Positions 26,208 through 34,064 of a stretch of 64,000 bases of DNA are shown here, piece by piece. Numbering within the stretch: position 1 is the stretch's first letter; the number at the start of each line of letters is the position of its first letter. A program made the position numbers and the translations under genes. The notes under the pieces were generated by a model. The model ran no database searches, was not told the origin of the DNA, and worked only from the letters and a program-made list of their open reading frames with translations. Source of the stretch: Pseudophaeobacter profundi (GTDB taxonomy: Bacteria > Pseudomonadota > Alphaproteobacteria > Rhodobacterales > Rhodobacteraceae); assembly GCF_029697505.1 (NCBI RefSeq), contig NZ_JARJEF010000007.1:1-64000 (forward strand). Reading direction: 5' to 3'.

Positions 26208-26428
26208 CGCCCGCCGCGAAACCCCGCCGCCATCGGTAGCCTGTCCCCCCGCCCACGCGTCAATAGCCGCGCGCCGGGCTGTTTGCAGATGGCAGATGCA
26301 CCAGCGGTGCAGATCAGATAGACAGATGAAAACCAAAGAGCTCAGCAGGTGCCAGTTGGCCCTTTTTCTCTTTGCCATCAGACAGACAGCGCCCGCCCGT
26401 CGGGCCACATCAAAGGAGCAAGCCCCGC
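26208..26428 (+). other. 220-base spacer with repeated CAGAT words
   Basis: Between the 4Fe-4S and ApbC genes. Several CAGAT words are scattered over 26285-26330 around a short GCACC-AGC-GGTGC hairpin, followed by a C/G-rich run and the AAGGAG site at 26413-26418. No gene seen. It may hold a second promoter. Confidence 0.35.
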
Positions 26429-27493
26429 GTGTCCATTAACCGAGAAACCGTCCTCGCGGCCCTCAAAAGCATTTCCGACCCCATCAGCGGCCAGGACATT
26501 GTCGCCGCAGGCCTGGTGCGAGGCCTTACGGTTGAACCAGGCTCTGTGCTCTTTGTGCTGGAAATCGACCCTGCAAAATCAGAAACCTACACGCCCATCC
26601 GCGATCAGGCAGAGGCCGTGATTAAGGATCTGCAGGGCGTCGACAAGGTCTCGGTGATGCTGACCGGCCATTCCACCAAGGCGCCGCCAGATCTGAAAGC
26701 CTCAAAGCCGACTACGCCACAGGGGCCGCAAAAAATCCCAGGCGTTGGTCGCATTATTGCGGTTGCCTCGGGTAAGGGCGGTGTGGGGAAATCTACCGTA
26801 TCGGCCAACCTCGCCTGTGCGCTGGCAGCCCAGGGGCGGCGTGTCGGCCTGCTGGATGCCGATGTCTATGGCCCGTCGCAGCCCCGGATGCTGGGGGTTT
26901 CGGGACGCCCCGCCAGCCCCGACGGCAAGACCATCCTGCCGCTGCGCAATCACGGCGTCACCATGATGTCGATCGGTCTGATGACCAATGATGATCAGGC
27001 CGTGGTCTGGCGCGGACCAATGCTGATGGGGGCACTGCAGCAGATGCTGATGCAGGTACAATGGGGCGCCCTAGATGTGCTGATCGTGGATCTGCCGCCC
27101 GGCACCGGTGATGTGCAGATGACCCTGGCCCAAAAGGCGCAGGTGGATGGTGCCGTGATCGTCTCCACCCCGCAGGATGTGGCACTGATTGATGCGCGCA
27201 AAGGCATTGATATGTTCAACAAGCTGAACGTGCCGATCCTGGGCATGATTGAAAACATGTCGACCCATATCTGCTCCAGCTGCGGCCATGAAGAGCATGT
27301 CTTTGGCCATGGCGGCGTTGCCGCCGAAGCGGCCAAGCTGAACGTGCCCTTGCTGGCAGAAATCCCGCTGCATCTGGATGTGCGTCTGGCGGCAGACAGT
27401 GGCGCGCCAATTGTGGCCGCCAAACCCGACAGCGCCCAGGCGCAGGCCTTTTTCGATGTCGCAAAGGCCCTGGTTGAACGGGGTGCTGCATGA
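26429..27493 (+). CDS. apbC: Mrp/NBP35 family iron-sulfur carrier ATPase
   Basis: 354 residues from a GTG, AAGGAG ten bases upstream. An N-terminal FSCA/MIP18-like domain (about 1-80, LKSISDPISGQDIVAAGLV) is joined to a deviant Walker A P-loop ATPase (ASGKGGVGKSTV, about 112-123), with a GLLDADVYGPSQP switch and the CSSCGHEEHVFG CxxC pair (about 285) that holds a bridging [4Fe-4S] cluster in the dimer. Delivers Fe-S clusters to apo-enzymes. Here it probably serves formate dehydrogenase or the adjacent 4Fe-4S protein. It overlaps the next gene by four bases. Confidence 0.9.
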   Translation: MSINRETVLAALKSISDPISGQDIVAAGLVRGLTVEPGSVLFVLEIDPAKSETYTPIRDQAEAVIKDLQGVDKVSVMLTGHSTKAPPDLKASKPTTPQGPQKIPGVGRIIAVASGKGGVGKSTVSANLACALAAQGRRVGLLDADVYGPSQPRMLGVSGRPASPDGKTILPLRNHGVTMMSIGLMTNDDQAVVWRGPMLMGALQQMLMQVQWGALDVLIVDLPPGTGDVQMTLAQKAQVDGAVIVSTPQDVALIDARKGIDMFNKLNVPILGMIENMSTHICSSCGHEEHVFGHGGVAAEAAKLNVPLLAEIPLHLDVRLAADSGAPIVAAKPDSAQAQAFFDVAKALVERGAA

Positions 27494-28197
27494 GTGCAGC
27501 CCCCACCTTCCCGCCGCTGATGTCCGGCCTTGCCGTGACCGGACAAGAGGATCCTTTCGAGGCCGCTTGCCAGCGGGCGGTGCTAGGCTGCGATGCCGGT
27601 TTAATTGTCTACAACCTGGGGGCAGATCAGCTGCGCGCCGCCATCGTTTTTGCGCCAGAGGTGCCGCTGCAAAAGGCCATGGCCATGTTGCCCACCTGTG
27701 GCATTGGTCTGCAAAATGCCCTCGGCTCTCTGGCCCCGCCAGAGGTGGCGGTCCACCTGGAATGGGGTGGCGGGCTGCGGATCAATGGCGGGCGCTGCGG
27801 CACCCTGCGCGTGGCTGCCAGCACCGATGATCCCGACCAGGTGCCCGACTGGCTGGTGCTGGCGCTGCAACTGCCGCTTTGGCCCGCCGATCAGGACGGC
27901 GGCGACACCCCTGACCAGACCGCGCTCTACGCCGAAGGCTGCGCCGATGTGACCGCCCCTGCCCTGCTGGAAAGCTGGGCGCGTCACGCGCTGCACTGGA
28001 TTGCCCGCTGGGAACAGGATGGCACCGAGCCGCTGCATGCCGAATGGCGCGGCCTGACCCATGGACTGGGCGAAGAGGGGGACTGGTACGGCAACACCGG
28101 CACCTTTCTGGGGGTCGATGAAGATTTTGGCATGCTGCTCCGAGATGCCAGCGGCACCCGGCTGATCCCCTTGACCACACGACTGGAGACCCCATGA
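27490..28197 (+). CDS. BirA-like (DUF4444) protein with degenerate ligase motif
   Basis: 235 residues related to biotin/lipoate protein ligases. The core resembles the BirA catalytic fold: LRAAIVFAPEVPLQKAMAML..GIGLQNALGSL, then a strand ending in EWGGG (27760-27774) where active enzymes have KWPND, then RINGGRCGTLRVAAS. The biotinyl-AMP loop GRGRxGR is absent. The C-terminal part (about 175-235) is the DUF4444-like domain. I infer a non-catalytic relative, perhaps a binding or assembly factor. Coupled by 4-base overlaps to ApbC upstream and the DUF6505 gene downstream. Confidence 0.8.
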   Translation: MSAAPTFPPLMSGLAVTGQEDPFEAACQRAVLGCDAGLIVYNLGADQLRAAIVFAPEVPLQKAMAMLPTCGIGLQNALGSLAPPEVAVHLEWGGGLRINGGRCGTLRVAASTDDPDQVPDWLVLALQLPLWPADQDGGDTPDQTALYAEGCADVTAPALLESWARHALHWIARWEQDGTEPLHAEWRGLTHGLGEEGDWYGNTGTFLGVDEDFGMLLRDASGTRLIPLTTRLETP

Positions 28198-28676
28198 TGC
28201 AACTGGCCCGTGCCATCCACTTTGACGAGAGCGACCAAAACATCTTTGCCAACCCCGCACGCACCGGTGAATGGTGCATTTCGGGCGGTTTTGAATTTTC
28301 CAACTGGGTCGAGGGCGACCTGACCGGCAAGCAGCGCCAGGCCTTTGCCAATGGCTGGCTGGGGCTGGAGACTGCCGGGCGGGTCACCTTTGTCGCGGTG
28401 ACCAAGATCGAGGCGGGCGAGCTGGAAGAGCTCATCGATCAGCTGGCGCAGCATTTTGTCAGCCACTATGGCGCGCCAGATCAGGCAACCGCCCGCCCCG
28501 TCGCGCAGGAAGAACTGCGCCAGATGCAGGAGATCTGCGCCGAACACGAGGCCAATACCCTGCTAACGGTGGCCCGCGAATTGCGCAATGCCGGGGTGCA
28601 TGAAAGCTACCGCAGCATTGCCCCGCAGTCGGCGGACCTGGAACAGTTTGCCATTCACGTCACACCAGATAGCTAA
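28194..28676 (+). CDS. DUF6505 family protein
   Basis: 160 residues, soluble, no signal peptide or cysteine clusters. Sequence hallmarks are ARAIHFDESDQNIF near the N-terminus and GEWCISGGFEFSNW (about 27-40), followed by a helical second half (EELRQMQEICAEHEANTLLTVARELRNAG). I recognise it only as a conserved alphaproteobacterial family that travels with the BirA-like gene and ApbC. Function unknown. Last gene of the accessory operon; followed directly by the repeat block at 28677. Confidence 0.78.
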   Translation: MMQLARAIHFDESDQNIFANPARTGEWCISGGFEFSNWVEGDLTGKQRQAFANGWLGLETAGRVTFVAVTKIEAGELEELIDQLAQHFVSHYGAPDQATARPVAQEELRQMQEICAEHEANTLLTVARELRNAGVHESYRSIAPQSADLEQFAIHVTPDS

Positions 28677-28733
28677 CCCCCCCCCGACGTGGCTCTCCCG
28701 CCCGTCGAAAGATGCCTGCGGCACCTTCTCCCG

Positions 28734-28759
28734 TTGGGCCGGGCGCCGCTGCGCGGCGC
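28734..28759 (+). repeat. inverted repeat arm 1
   Basis: Matches the reverse complement of 28912-28937 at 25 of 26 bases. Overlaps a perfect 8-bp hairpin (28741-28748 with 28754-28761). Confidence 0.7.
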
Positions 28760-28856
28760 CCCCTTCCAGGAGGAGACAGGTCAAGGGCCGCGGAGCGGCC
28801 CTGCCGCAGGCAGGGTTTACCCTTGAGGTGTCTCCGCCACTATACAATTGACATGG

Positions 28857-28886
28857 CCCTTGAAGGGCAGCCCAGCCCTTCAAGGG
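28857..28886. terminator. 12-bp perfect stem, likely terminator
   Basis: CCCTTGAAGGGC at 28857-28868 pairs with 28875-28886 over loop AGCCCA. A T-rich patch (28899-28906) follows on the plus strand. Probably ends the accessory operon. Confidence 0.6.
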
Positions 28887-28911
28887 CTTCTCAGCAGGTT
28901 TTTCTCTTGCT

Positions 28912-28937
28912 GCGCCGCGCAGCGGCGCCGGGCCCAA
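28912..28937 (-). repeat. inverted repeat arm 2
   Basis: Reverse complement of arm 1 with one mismatch; contains the hairpin GCTGCG-CCG-CGCAGC at 28909-28923. Confidence 0.7.
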
Positions 28938-29060
28938 GGCCGCCAGGGCTCAACTGGCGAAGCCTGTTGAGCCTGCGGGCGCGGGAGCTCCGCCTTTTGC
29001 TGTGACCACTGCTGGCCTCTCTCAGAAATATTGGGCAAGGCCTGCTGCAAAGGAGGGCGG

Positions 29061-29675
29061 TCAGGCGTATTTTTCCAAAAAGGCCTCGGCATTCATGGTG
29101 CGAAAATCTGGCAATGCGGTGCGCAGTTCTGCATGGGTCCAATCCCACCAGGCCAGCTCTATCATGCGCTCTGCGACTTTGACGGGATAGCGGCGGCGGA
29201 TCAGGCGGGCGGTATTGCCGCCAACAATGGTGTAGGGGGCCACATCCTTGGTCACCACGCTGCCCGAGGCCACAACGGCACCATGGCCGATACGCACTTC
29301 TGGCTTGATCAGCGCGCCATGTCCTATCCAGGTGTCATGGCCAATATCGGCCCGCCGTGTCGCCCGGTGGGCAAACCAATCCGCATCATCCGCCACATCG
29401 TCCCAGTACAGCGCCGAGCGATAATGAAAATGATGCAGCGAGGCCTTCTCCATCGGGTGATCCGTGGCCCCGATACGCGTGGCGCTGGCGATATTGGCGA
29501 ACCTGCCCACTGTGGCATTGGCGATGTCGCAGCCGCGATCGCAATAGGAGTAATCGCCAATAGTGCAATTGGCGATCCGGCTGCCAGCACCAATCTCGAC
29601 ATAGGTGCCAAAATTGCTGTCGCTAATCTGGCAATCGGGGTGCAGGAAAGGTTGGTCGGCGGATAGTCGTGCCAT
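29061..29675 (-). CDS. hexapeptide-repeat acyltransferase of the phosphonate transport cluster
   Basis: 204 residues; left-handed beta-helix built from [LIV]Gxxxx hexapeptides (about 15-75 and 115-160), with the LbH-acetyltransferase pattern IGHDTWIGHGALIKPEVRIGHGAVVASGSVVTKDVAPYTIVGGNTARLIRRRY. This is the xenobiotic acetyltransferase/phosphonate-metabolism transferase type often found with phn genes. ATG at 29675 follows GGGAG. Last gene of the phn operon, 72 bases after the second permease. It may acetylate an aminophosphonate or other imported substrate; the acceptor is unknown. Confidence 0.85.
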   Translation of the reverse strand: MARLSADQPFLHPDCQISDSNFGTYVEIGAGSRIANCTIGDYSYCDRGCDIANATVGRFANIASATRIGATDHPMEKASLHHFHYRSALYWDDVADDADWFAHRATRRADIGHDTWIGHGALIKPEVRIGHGAVVASGSVVTKDVAPYTIVGGNTARLIRRRYPVKVAERMIELAWWDWTHAELRTALPDFRTMNAEAFLEKYA

Positions 29676-29693
29676 TGGGGGCTCCCATAATCG

Positions 29694-29722
29694 GCCCCAG
29701 TCAGTCCAGCTTTGACTGGGGC
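29694..29722 (-). terminator. intercistronic hairpin phnE/transferase
   Basis: Perfect 10-bp stem (29694-29703 with 29713-29722), loop of 9 bases, no T-run on the minus strand. Could attenuate transferase expression relative to the transporter. Confidence 0.55.
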
Positions 29723-29747
29723 GTGGCAAATCAGGACAGACAGATGT

Positions 29748-31115
29748 TCAAGGCAGCACGAAGGGCTTGCCAACCGCCGAGGATCGACGCTTTACCTTGC
29801 CACCTTCCCCCTTGATCAGGCGGCGGCGCAGCCAACCAGACAGCCAATCCATCATCATCACCATCAGGATGATCAGCACGATGTAATAGGCGACTTCTTC
29901 CCAGTCTTTTTGGGTAATGATCGCCTGGGTCAGCAACAGACCAATACCGCCCCCCGTGATCGCCCCAATGATGGTGGCCGAGCGTGTGTTGGATTCCAGG
30001 AAATACAACAGTTGGCTGAGCAGCACCGGGGTAATCTGCGGGATCACCCCAAAGCGATACCGCTGTGCCGGTTTGGCCCCGGTCGAGGTGATGCCTTCGA
30101 TCTGCTTGTCATCGACATTTTCCAGCGCTTCCGAGAAGATCTTGCCGAAGGTGCCGGTATCAGTGACCAGAATGGCCAAGGCCCCGGTCAGCGGCCCCGG
30201 CCCGAAGGCCCGCGCCAGCACAACAGTCCAGATCAATGAATCCACCCCGCGCAGGAAATCAAACACCCGGCGCATGGCAAACCGAAGGGCACCAAGCGGC
30301 GCAAAGTTTCGGGCAGCCAGAAAGGCCAGAGGCAGGGCAATGATGCCAGCGCCAATGGTGCCCAGAAAGGCCATCAGCAGCGTCTCCACGATGGCCCAGG
30401 CAACATCCTGGTGTCGCCACATCTTGTTGGTCCAGAAGTCGTTGAAGATCGCCCCGGCCTCGCCCGTGGCGGCGCGCTGTGCCAGTTCCACAAGTCCAAG
30501 CCCGTGATAGGGGCTGTCCAGGGTGAAAAAGAACAGCTCCCAGCCGGTGAAATAGCGGAACACTTCGGACCGATTGCGGGTGACCGTCAGGCGGCCAGCC
30601 TCCGTTTTGACTGCAAGCCGGTTCTTGGAAACGCTGATCCAGTCCGGCACCTCGCCGGGGGGCAATTCGGCCTGCACCCCCTTGCTGCGGCTGGGGGTCG
30701 CGCGCACAAGCCCATAACCTGGGATAGTATATTCAATGCTTTCAGGACCAAAGCGCACCTCGTGACCCTGCTCCAGATCGATCACCGAGGTTGCCCCCAA
30801 TGTCACCCAGGCTGGACTCTCGCCATCAGGGTAGGCCCCCTTGCGCTCTCCTTCGATGGCGACCGAAACGTCACCGTTGCGATTGTCCCGCGTTACATGG
30901 GTTTTGTAGCTGTAGGTATCGCTCACCAGGGTCTGGGCGTTTTGCAGGCTGACCCGCTGCCACAGCCCGGCCATGTCAAAGGCGACAAAGACATAGGCCA
31001 GATAGGCCAGCACCAGGGCCGGCAGGGCAAAGCTCCACAGCTTTTTCTTCCAGAACAGATGATCCATATCCCGTTTGGCGGCGACAGGGCAGAATTCAGC
31101 GTCAAGATAGGTCAT
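29748..31115 (-). CDS. phnE: phosphonate ABC transporter permease with large periplasmic insert
   Basis: 455 residues, far longer than the usual PhnE of about 260-290. After a first helix (about 28-48) comes a soluble segment of about 150 residues (VSDTYSYKTHVTRDNRNGDVSV..), then the permease domain with several helices (about 235-450) and the ATPase-contact loop EALENVDDKQIEGITSTGA. The start overlaps the other permease gene by four bases. The insert lies outside the membrane and could contact the binding protein. It forms a heteromeric pore with the 292-residue PhnE upstream. Confidence 0.88.
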   Translation of the reverse strand: MTYLDAEFCPVAAKRDMDHLFWKKKLWSFALPALVLAYLAYVFVAFDMAGLWQRVSLQNAQTLVSDTYSYKTHVTRDNRNGDVSVAIEGERKGAYPDGESPAWVTLGATSVIDLEQGHEVRFGPESIEYTIPGYGLVRATPSRSKGVQAELPPGEVPDWISVSKNRLAVKTEAGRLTVTRNRSEVFRYFTGWELFFFTLDSPYHGLGLVELAQRAATGEAGAIFNDFWTNKMWRHQDVAWAIVETLLMAFLGTIGAGIIALPLAFLAARNFAPLGALRFAMRRVFDFLRGVDSLIWTVVLARAFGPGPLTGALAILVTDTGTFGKIFSEALENVDDKQIEGITSTGAKPAQRYRFGVIPQITPVLLSQLLYFLESNTRSATIIGAITGGGIGLLLTQAIITQKDWEEVAYYIVLIILMVMMMDWLSGWLRRRLIKGEGGKVKRRSSAVGKPFVLP

Positions 31116-31990
31116 GCCTTGGCTCCATGGATCAGGCGGTCGCGCATCCCACTGGAGATCTGATCGACCAGCGTGATGGTGATAAACAGCAAAAGGAAAA
31201 TGGCGGCGGCTTCGTCATAACGCCCCTGGCCCCAGGACATGGCGTTCTTCAGCTCATATCCGATGCCGCCTGCCCCAACAAAGCCAAGGATTGCAGAAGC
31301 GCGAATGTTGATTTCAAACCGCAAGAGCGCATAGCTCACATAGTTTGGCCCCACCTGCGGGATCACCCCCAGCCACATCCGCTGCCCCCAGCTGGCGCCG
31401 GCGGATTCCAGGCCCTCAACCGGTTTAAGCGAGGCATTTTCATTTACCTCGGAAAACAGTTTGCCCAGCGCGCCGGCAGTATGGATCGCAATGGCAATCA
31501 TCGCGGGCACCGGGCCACCACCCAAGAGAAAGATCAGCACCAGCGCAATGACGATTTCAGGGATGGCGCGGCAGATGTCCATGATCCGGCGAAACAGCGG
31601 AATAAATGCGGGCCAGCGCGCCATGCCGCGCGTCGACAACAGGGACAGCAGGGTGCCAAAGACCAACCCCACCAGGGTCGAGGCGGCGGCAATGTTCAGC
31701 GTCTCGATCAGGGCAGGAAAGAAGCTGACGAAATGGCCCGGCAGCAATGCCAGCTTTTCGCCGGCCTCGCTCAGCACTTCGGCTGGGTAATCGAACACAT
31801 GGGTAATGCCATCGCGAAACGACCCAGCGTTGCGGCCATCTGCGGTGCGAAAGCCTGCCATCATCATGGCGACAAACAGAACCAACATGATACCGCCATA
31901 GAGACGCTTGCGCCGGGTCATTGTATCGTATTCGGCCCGAATTTCTGCGGTTGTCATCGGCCCTGCGGTTAGATCTGCCATCCTTGCCAT
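31112..31990 (-). CDS. phnE: phosphonate ABC transporter permease
   Basis: 292 residues with about six membrane helices. Permease signatures are FSEVNENASLKPVEGLESAGAS (EAA-type loop that docks on PhnC) and the C-terminal ILGFVGAGGIGYELKNAM. Normal length for PhnE. It is separated from phnD by about 100 bases that include a strong hairpin, and overlaps the next permease by four bases. Imports a phosphonate, phosphite or phosphate ester together with PhnC and PhnD. Confidence 0.9.
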   Translation of the reverse strand: MARMADLTAGPMTTAEIRAEYDTMTRRKRLYGGIMLVLFVAMMMAGFRTADGRNAGSFRDGITHVFDYPAEVLSEAGEKLALLPGHFVSFFPALIETLNIAAASTLVGLVFGTLLSLLSTRGMARWPAFIPLFRRIMDICRAIPEIVIALVLIFLLGGGPVPAMIAIAIHTAGALGKLFSEVNENASLKPVEGLESAGASWGQRMWLGVIPQVGPNYVSYALLRFEINIRASAILGFVGAGGIGYELKNAMSWGQGRYDEAAAIFLLLFITITLVDQISSGMRDRLIHGAKA

Positions 31991-32044
31991 CCTGATTGAG
32001 AGGCGTGCGCGCAGCCGCGTTAGGCCACGTCTTCACTGAAAAAC

Positions 32045-32072
32045 GGGGTTCGGACAAAGCAGCCCGAACCCC
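32045..32072 (-). terminator. intercistronic hairpin phnD/phnE
   Basis: 9-bp perfect stem (32045-32053 with 32064-32072) and 10-base loop after the phnD stop. Typical of a processing site that leaves the binding-protein transcript more abundant than the permeases. Confidence 0.6.
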
Positions 32073-32094
32073 AAACCCATACCGGTGGAACGTC

Positions 32095-32997
32095 TTAGTT
32101 AGACTTCAACTGGCGTGCTTCGATGATCGCCTGATAGGCATCATGGGTGATAGGCATCACGCCCTTGGCTTCGCCGGACAGAACACCATAAGCGCATTCA
32201 GGATCCATCGAGGGCAGCGAGGCCATCAGAGCGGTGAACTTGACCTTCACATCTTCGGGCAGATCCTTGCGCAACACGATGGGGCCTTCGGGGATCGGCT
32301 TGGACTGCCAGATCTGCACCATGTCGTTCATGTCGACAAGGCCAGCGTCCACGGCCCGGCGCAGCGCACCAGAGTTGTAGCCGTCTTCCCAGTTGCCCAG
32401 GCCATCGGCCCAGGTCACACCGCCATCAAAATCGCCATTGTTGACGCCAACGATGGTTTGCTCATGGCCGCCGGAAAACTTGACTTCGCCAAAGTAGTCG
32501 CCCGATGTCATGCTGGCGCCGGTGATTTCAGGGATTTCGATCGAAGGAATAAGAAAGCCCGAGGTCGAGTTGGGGTCGCCAAAGCCAAATACCTTGCCTT
32601 GCATGTCTTCCAGCGAGGTGATGCCACTGTCGGCACGGGCAAAGCCAACCGAATAGTAGCCATAGCCGCCGTCATTGTTGACCTTGACCAGGATCGGTTC
32701 AACCGCTTCCGGGTCGGACAGGTAGGTTTTGGCATAACCGGAAGCGCCCAGCCAGGCCATGTCGAGCGTGCCGCCCAGCAAGCCCTGGATCACGCCGTTA
32801 TAATCGGCCGGGGCGAACAGCTTGGTTTCGACACCCAACAGTTCTTCGGTCATTTCGCGCAGGCATTCGTTGTTGTTCAGACGATCCTGGGCGTTCTCGC
32901 CGCCCAACAGACCGATGCGGAACTGGGTGATTTCTTCGGCCATGACGGGTGTTGTCAGGGCAGTCGAGGCCAGTGCGGCCAGCAGCAGTTTTTTCAT
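32095..32997 (-). CDS. phnD: phosphonate ABC transporter substrate-binding protein
   Basis: 300 residues. Signal peptide at 1-20 (MKKLLLAALASTALTTPVMA). The mature protein has the PhnD type II periplasmic binding fold: FRIGLLGGENAQDRL, LFAPADYNGVIQGLLGGTLDMAWLGASGYAK and GFGDPNSTSGFLIPS, the last being the typical phosphonate/phosphate anion-binding segment. The specific ligand (aminoethylphosphonate, phosphite or other) cannot be read from the sequence. Second gene of the operon, 70 bases after phnC. Confidence 0.92.
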   Translation of the reverse strand: MKKLLLAALASTALTTPVMAEEITQFRIGLLGGENAQDRLNNNECLREMTEELLGVETKLFAPADYNGVIQGLLGGTLDMAWLGASGYAKTYLSDPEAVEPILVKVNNDGGYGYYSVGFARADSGITSLEDMQGKVFGFGDPNSTSGFLIPSIEIPEITGASMTSGDYFGEVKFSGGHEQTIVGVNNGDFDGGVTWADGLGNWEDGYNSGALRRAVDAGLVDMNDMVQIWQSKPIPEGPIVLRKDLPEDVKVKFTALMASLPSMDPECAYGVLSGEAKGVMPITHDAYQAIIEARQLKSN

Positions 32998-33067
32998 CTT
33001 TTTTCTCCGGTTAAGTTATCCCGTCCCCCCATCGGGTGCGGGTGATGAAATTGAGATTTGAGAGGTG

Positions 33068-33880
33068 TCAGGCTTGCGCCATCTCTGCCCGGATGGTGGC
33101 ATCCAGGGTTTCGATCTCAGTCGAGGTCGCGGCCTCTGAGAAGTTGGCGTCGGCACCGTAGATTTCGCGGGCAACCCCGGTGGTCAGCTGTTCGGGTAAC
33201 CCATCAAAGACGATGCGCCCGTCGCGCATGCCGACAACCCGGTCGCAATAGCGCCGCGCGGTATCCAGCGTGTGCAGGTTGGCAATGACGGTGCGGCCGT
33301 CCTCTTCGTGGATACGGCGCAATGCCTCCATTACGGTCTGGGCATTCATCGGATCCAACGAGGCAATAGGCTCATCCGCCAGAATGATCTTGGGATCCTG
33401 CATCAGGGCGCGCGCAATGGCGACACGCTGCTGCTGCCCACCCGACAGGGCCTCGGCGCGTTTGGGCGCGTGTTCGGCAATGCCAAGGCGATCCAGAATA
33501 TCAATCGCCCGGTGGATGTCTTCCATCGGAAACAGATTGAACATGGTGGCAAAGGTCGAACGTTGGTTCAGCGTGCCATGCAATACATTGGAAACCACAT
33601 CCATGCGCGGCACCAGGTTGAACTGCTGAAAGATCATCGCGCAGTCCGACTGCCAGGCACGCTTGTCCCGGCCACGCAGCGCCGTGATGTCGCGCCCCTC
33701 AAACAGGATGCGCCCGGCGCTGGCATCGGCAAGACGGTTTACCATCCGCAGCAATGTCGACTTACCCGCCCCGGAACGCCCGATAATTCCGATCATGCAG
33801 GGCTGGTCGATATCCAGCGTGGCGGTATCCACCGCAATCTTATCCCCAAAGCGTTTGGTCAATTTGTCGATACGCAGCAC
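33068..33880 (-). CDS. phnC: phosphonate ABC transporter ATP-binding protein
   Basis: 270 residues from a GTG at 33880, with AGAGGAA seven bases upstream; a longer in-frame start has no homology. Walker [11 protein letters not shown]-loop MIFQQFN, signature [15 protein letters not shown], Walker B ILADEP and switch His in VIANLH are all present. Energises the PhnE pair. First gene of the phn operon, divergent from rpe. Confidence 0.93.
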   Translation of the reverse strand: MLRIDKLTKRFGDKIAVDTATLDIDQPCMIGIIGRSGAGKSTLLRMVNRLADASAGRILFEGRDITALRGRDKRAWQSDCAMIFQQFNLVPRMDVVSNVLHGTLNQRSTFATMFNLFPMEDIHRAIDILDRLGIAEHAPKRAEALSGGQQQRVAIARALMQDPKIILADEPIASLDPMNAQTVMEALRRIHEEDGRTVIANLHTLDTARRYCDRVVGMRDGRIVFDGLPEQLTTGVAREIYGADANFSEAATSTEIETLDATIRAEMAQA

Positions 33881-33933
33881 AGTTTGTTCCTCTCGTTTGA
33901 GGCACTCCCTAAGCCGGGCAAACAAACGATTTG

Positions 33934-33939
33934 TGTCAA
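33934..33939 (-). promoter_or_regulatory. possible phn promoter -35 element
   Basis: TTGACA on the minus strand, 54 bases before the phnC start, preceded by CTTCACGG. The two CTTxAC words resemble half of a Pho box but are 9 rather than 11 bases apart, and no good -10 follows, so PhoB control is only a suggestion. Confidence 0.3.
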
Positions 33940-34064
33940 GACCGTGAAGCTTTTGTAAACTGCGCACCCCCTGGCGGGACAAACTGCCCCTGTGCAGCAC
34001 CCCGGCAAGGCGCTATATGGCGGCTGAAGACTCCTCTTTTGCCCTTCCAAAAGGAAACTGCCCG

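Larger units (their letters stand above)
28677..29060. repeat. GC-rich block of nested inverted repeats (REP/BIME-like)
   Basis: No gene. The block holds 26-base arms in opposite orientation with one mismatch (28734-28759 and 28912-28937), each containing its own palindromic core; a GGGCCGC-GGA-GCGGCCC hairpin at 28785-28801; a 12-bp perfect stem at 28857-28886; and CAAGGG/CCCTTG flanks. It lies between the end of a plus-strand operon and the end of the minus-strand phn operon, so it may double as a bidirectional transcription stop. Layout resembles bacterial interspersed mosaic elements. Confidence 0.65.

Noticed and set aside
33905-33960. PhoB box upstream of phnC
   Set aside because: The two CTTxAC words are 9 bases apart rather than 11 and match the consensus poorly. 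Kept only as a low-confidence -35 entry.
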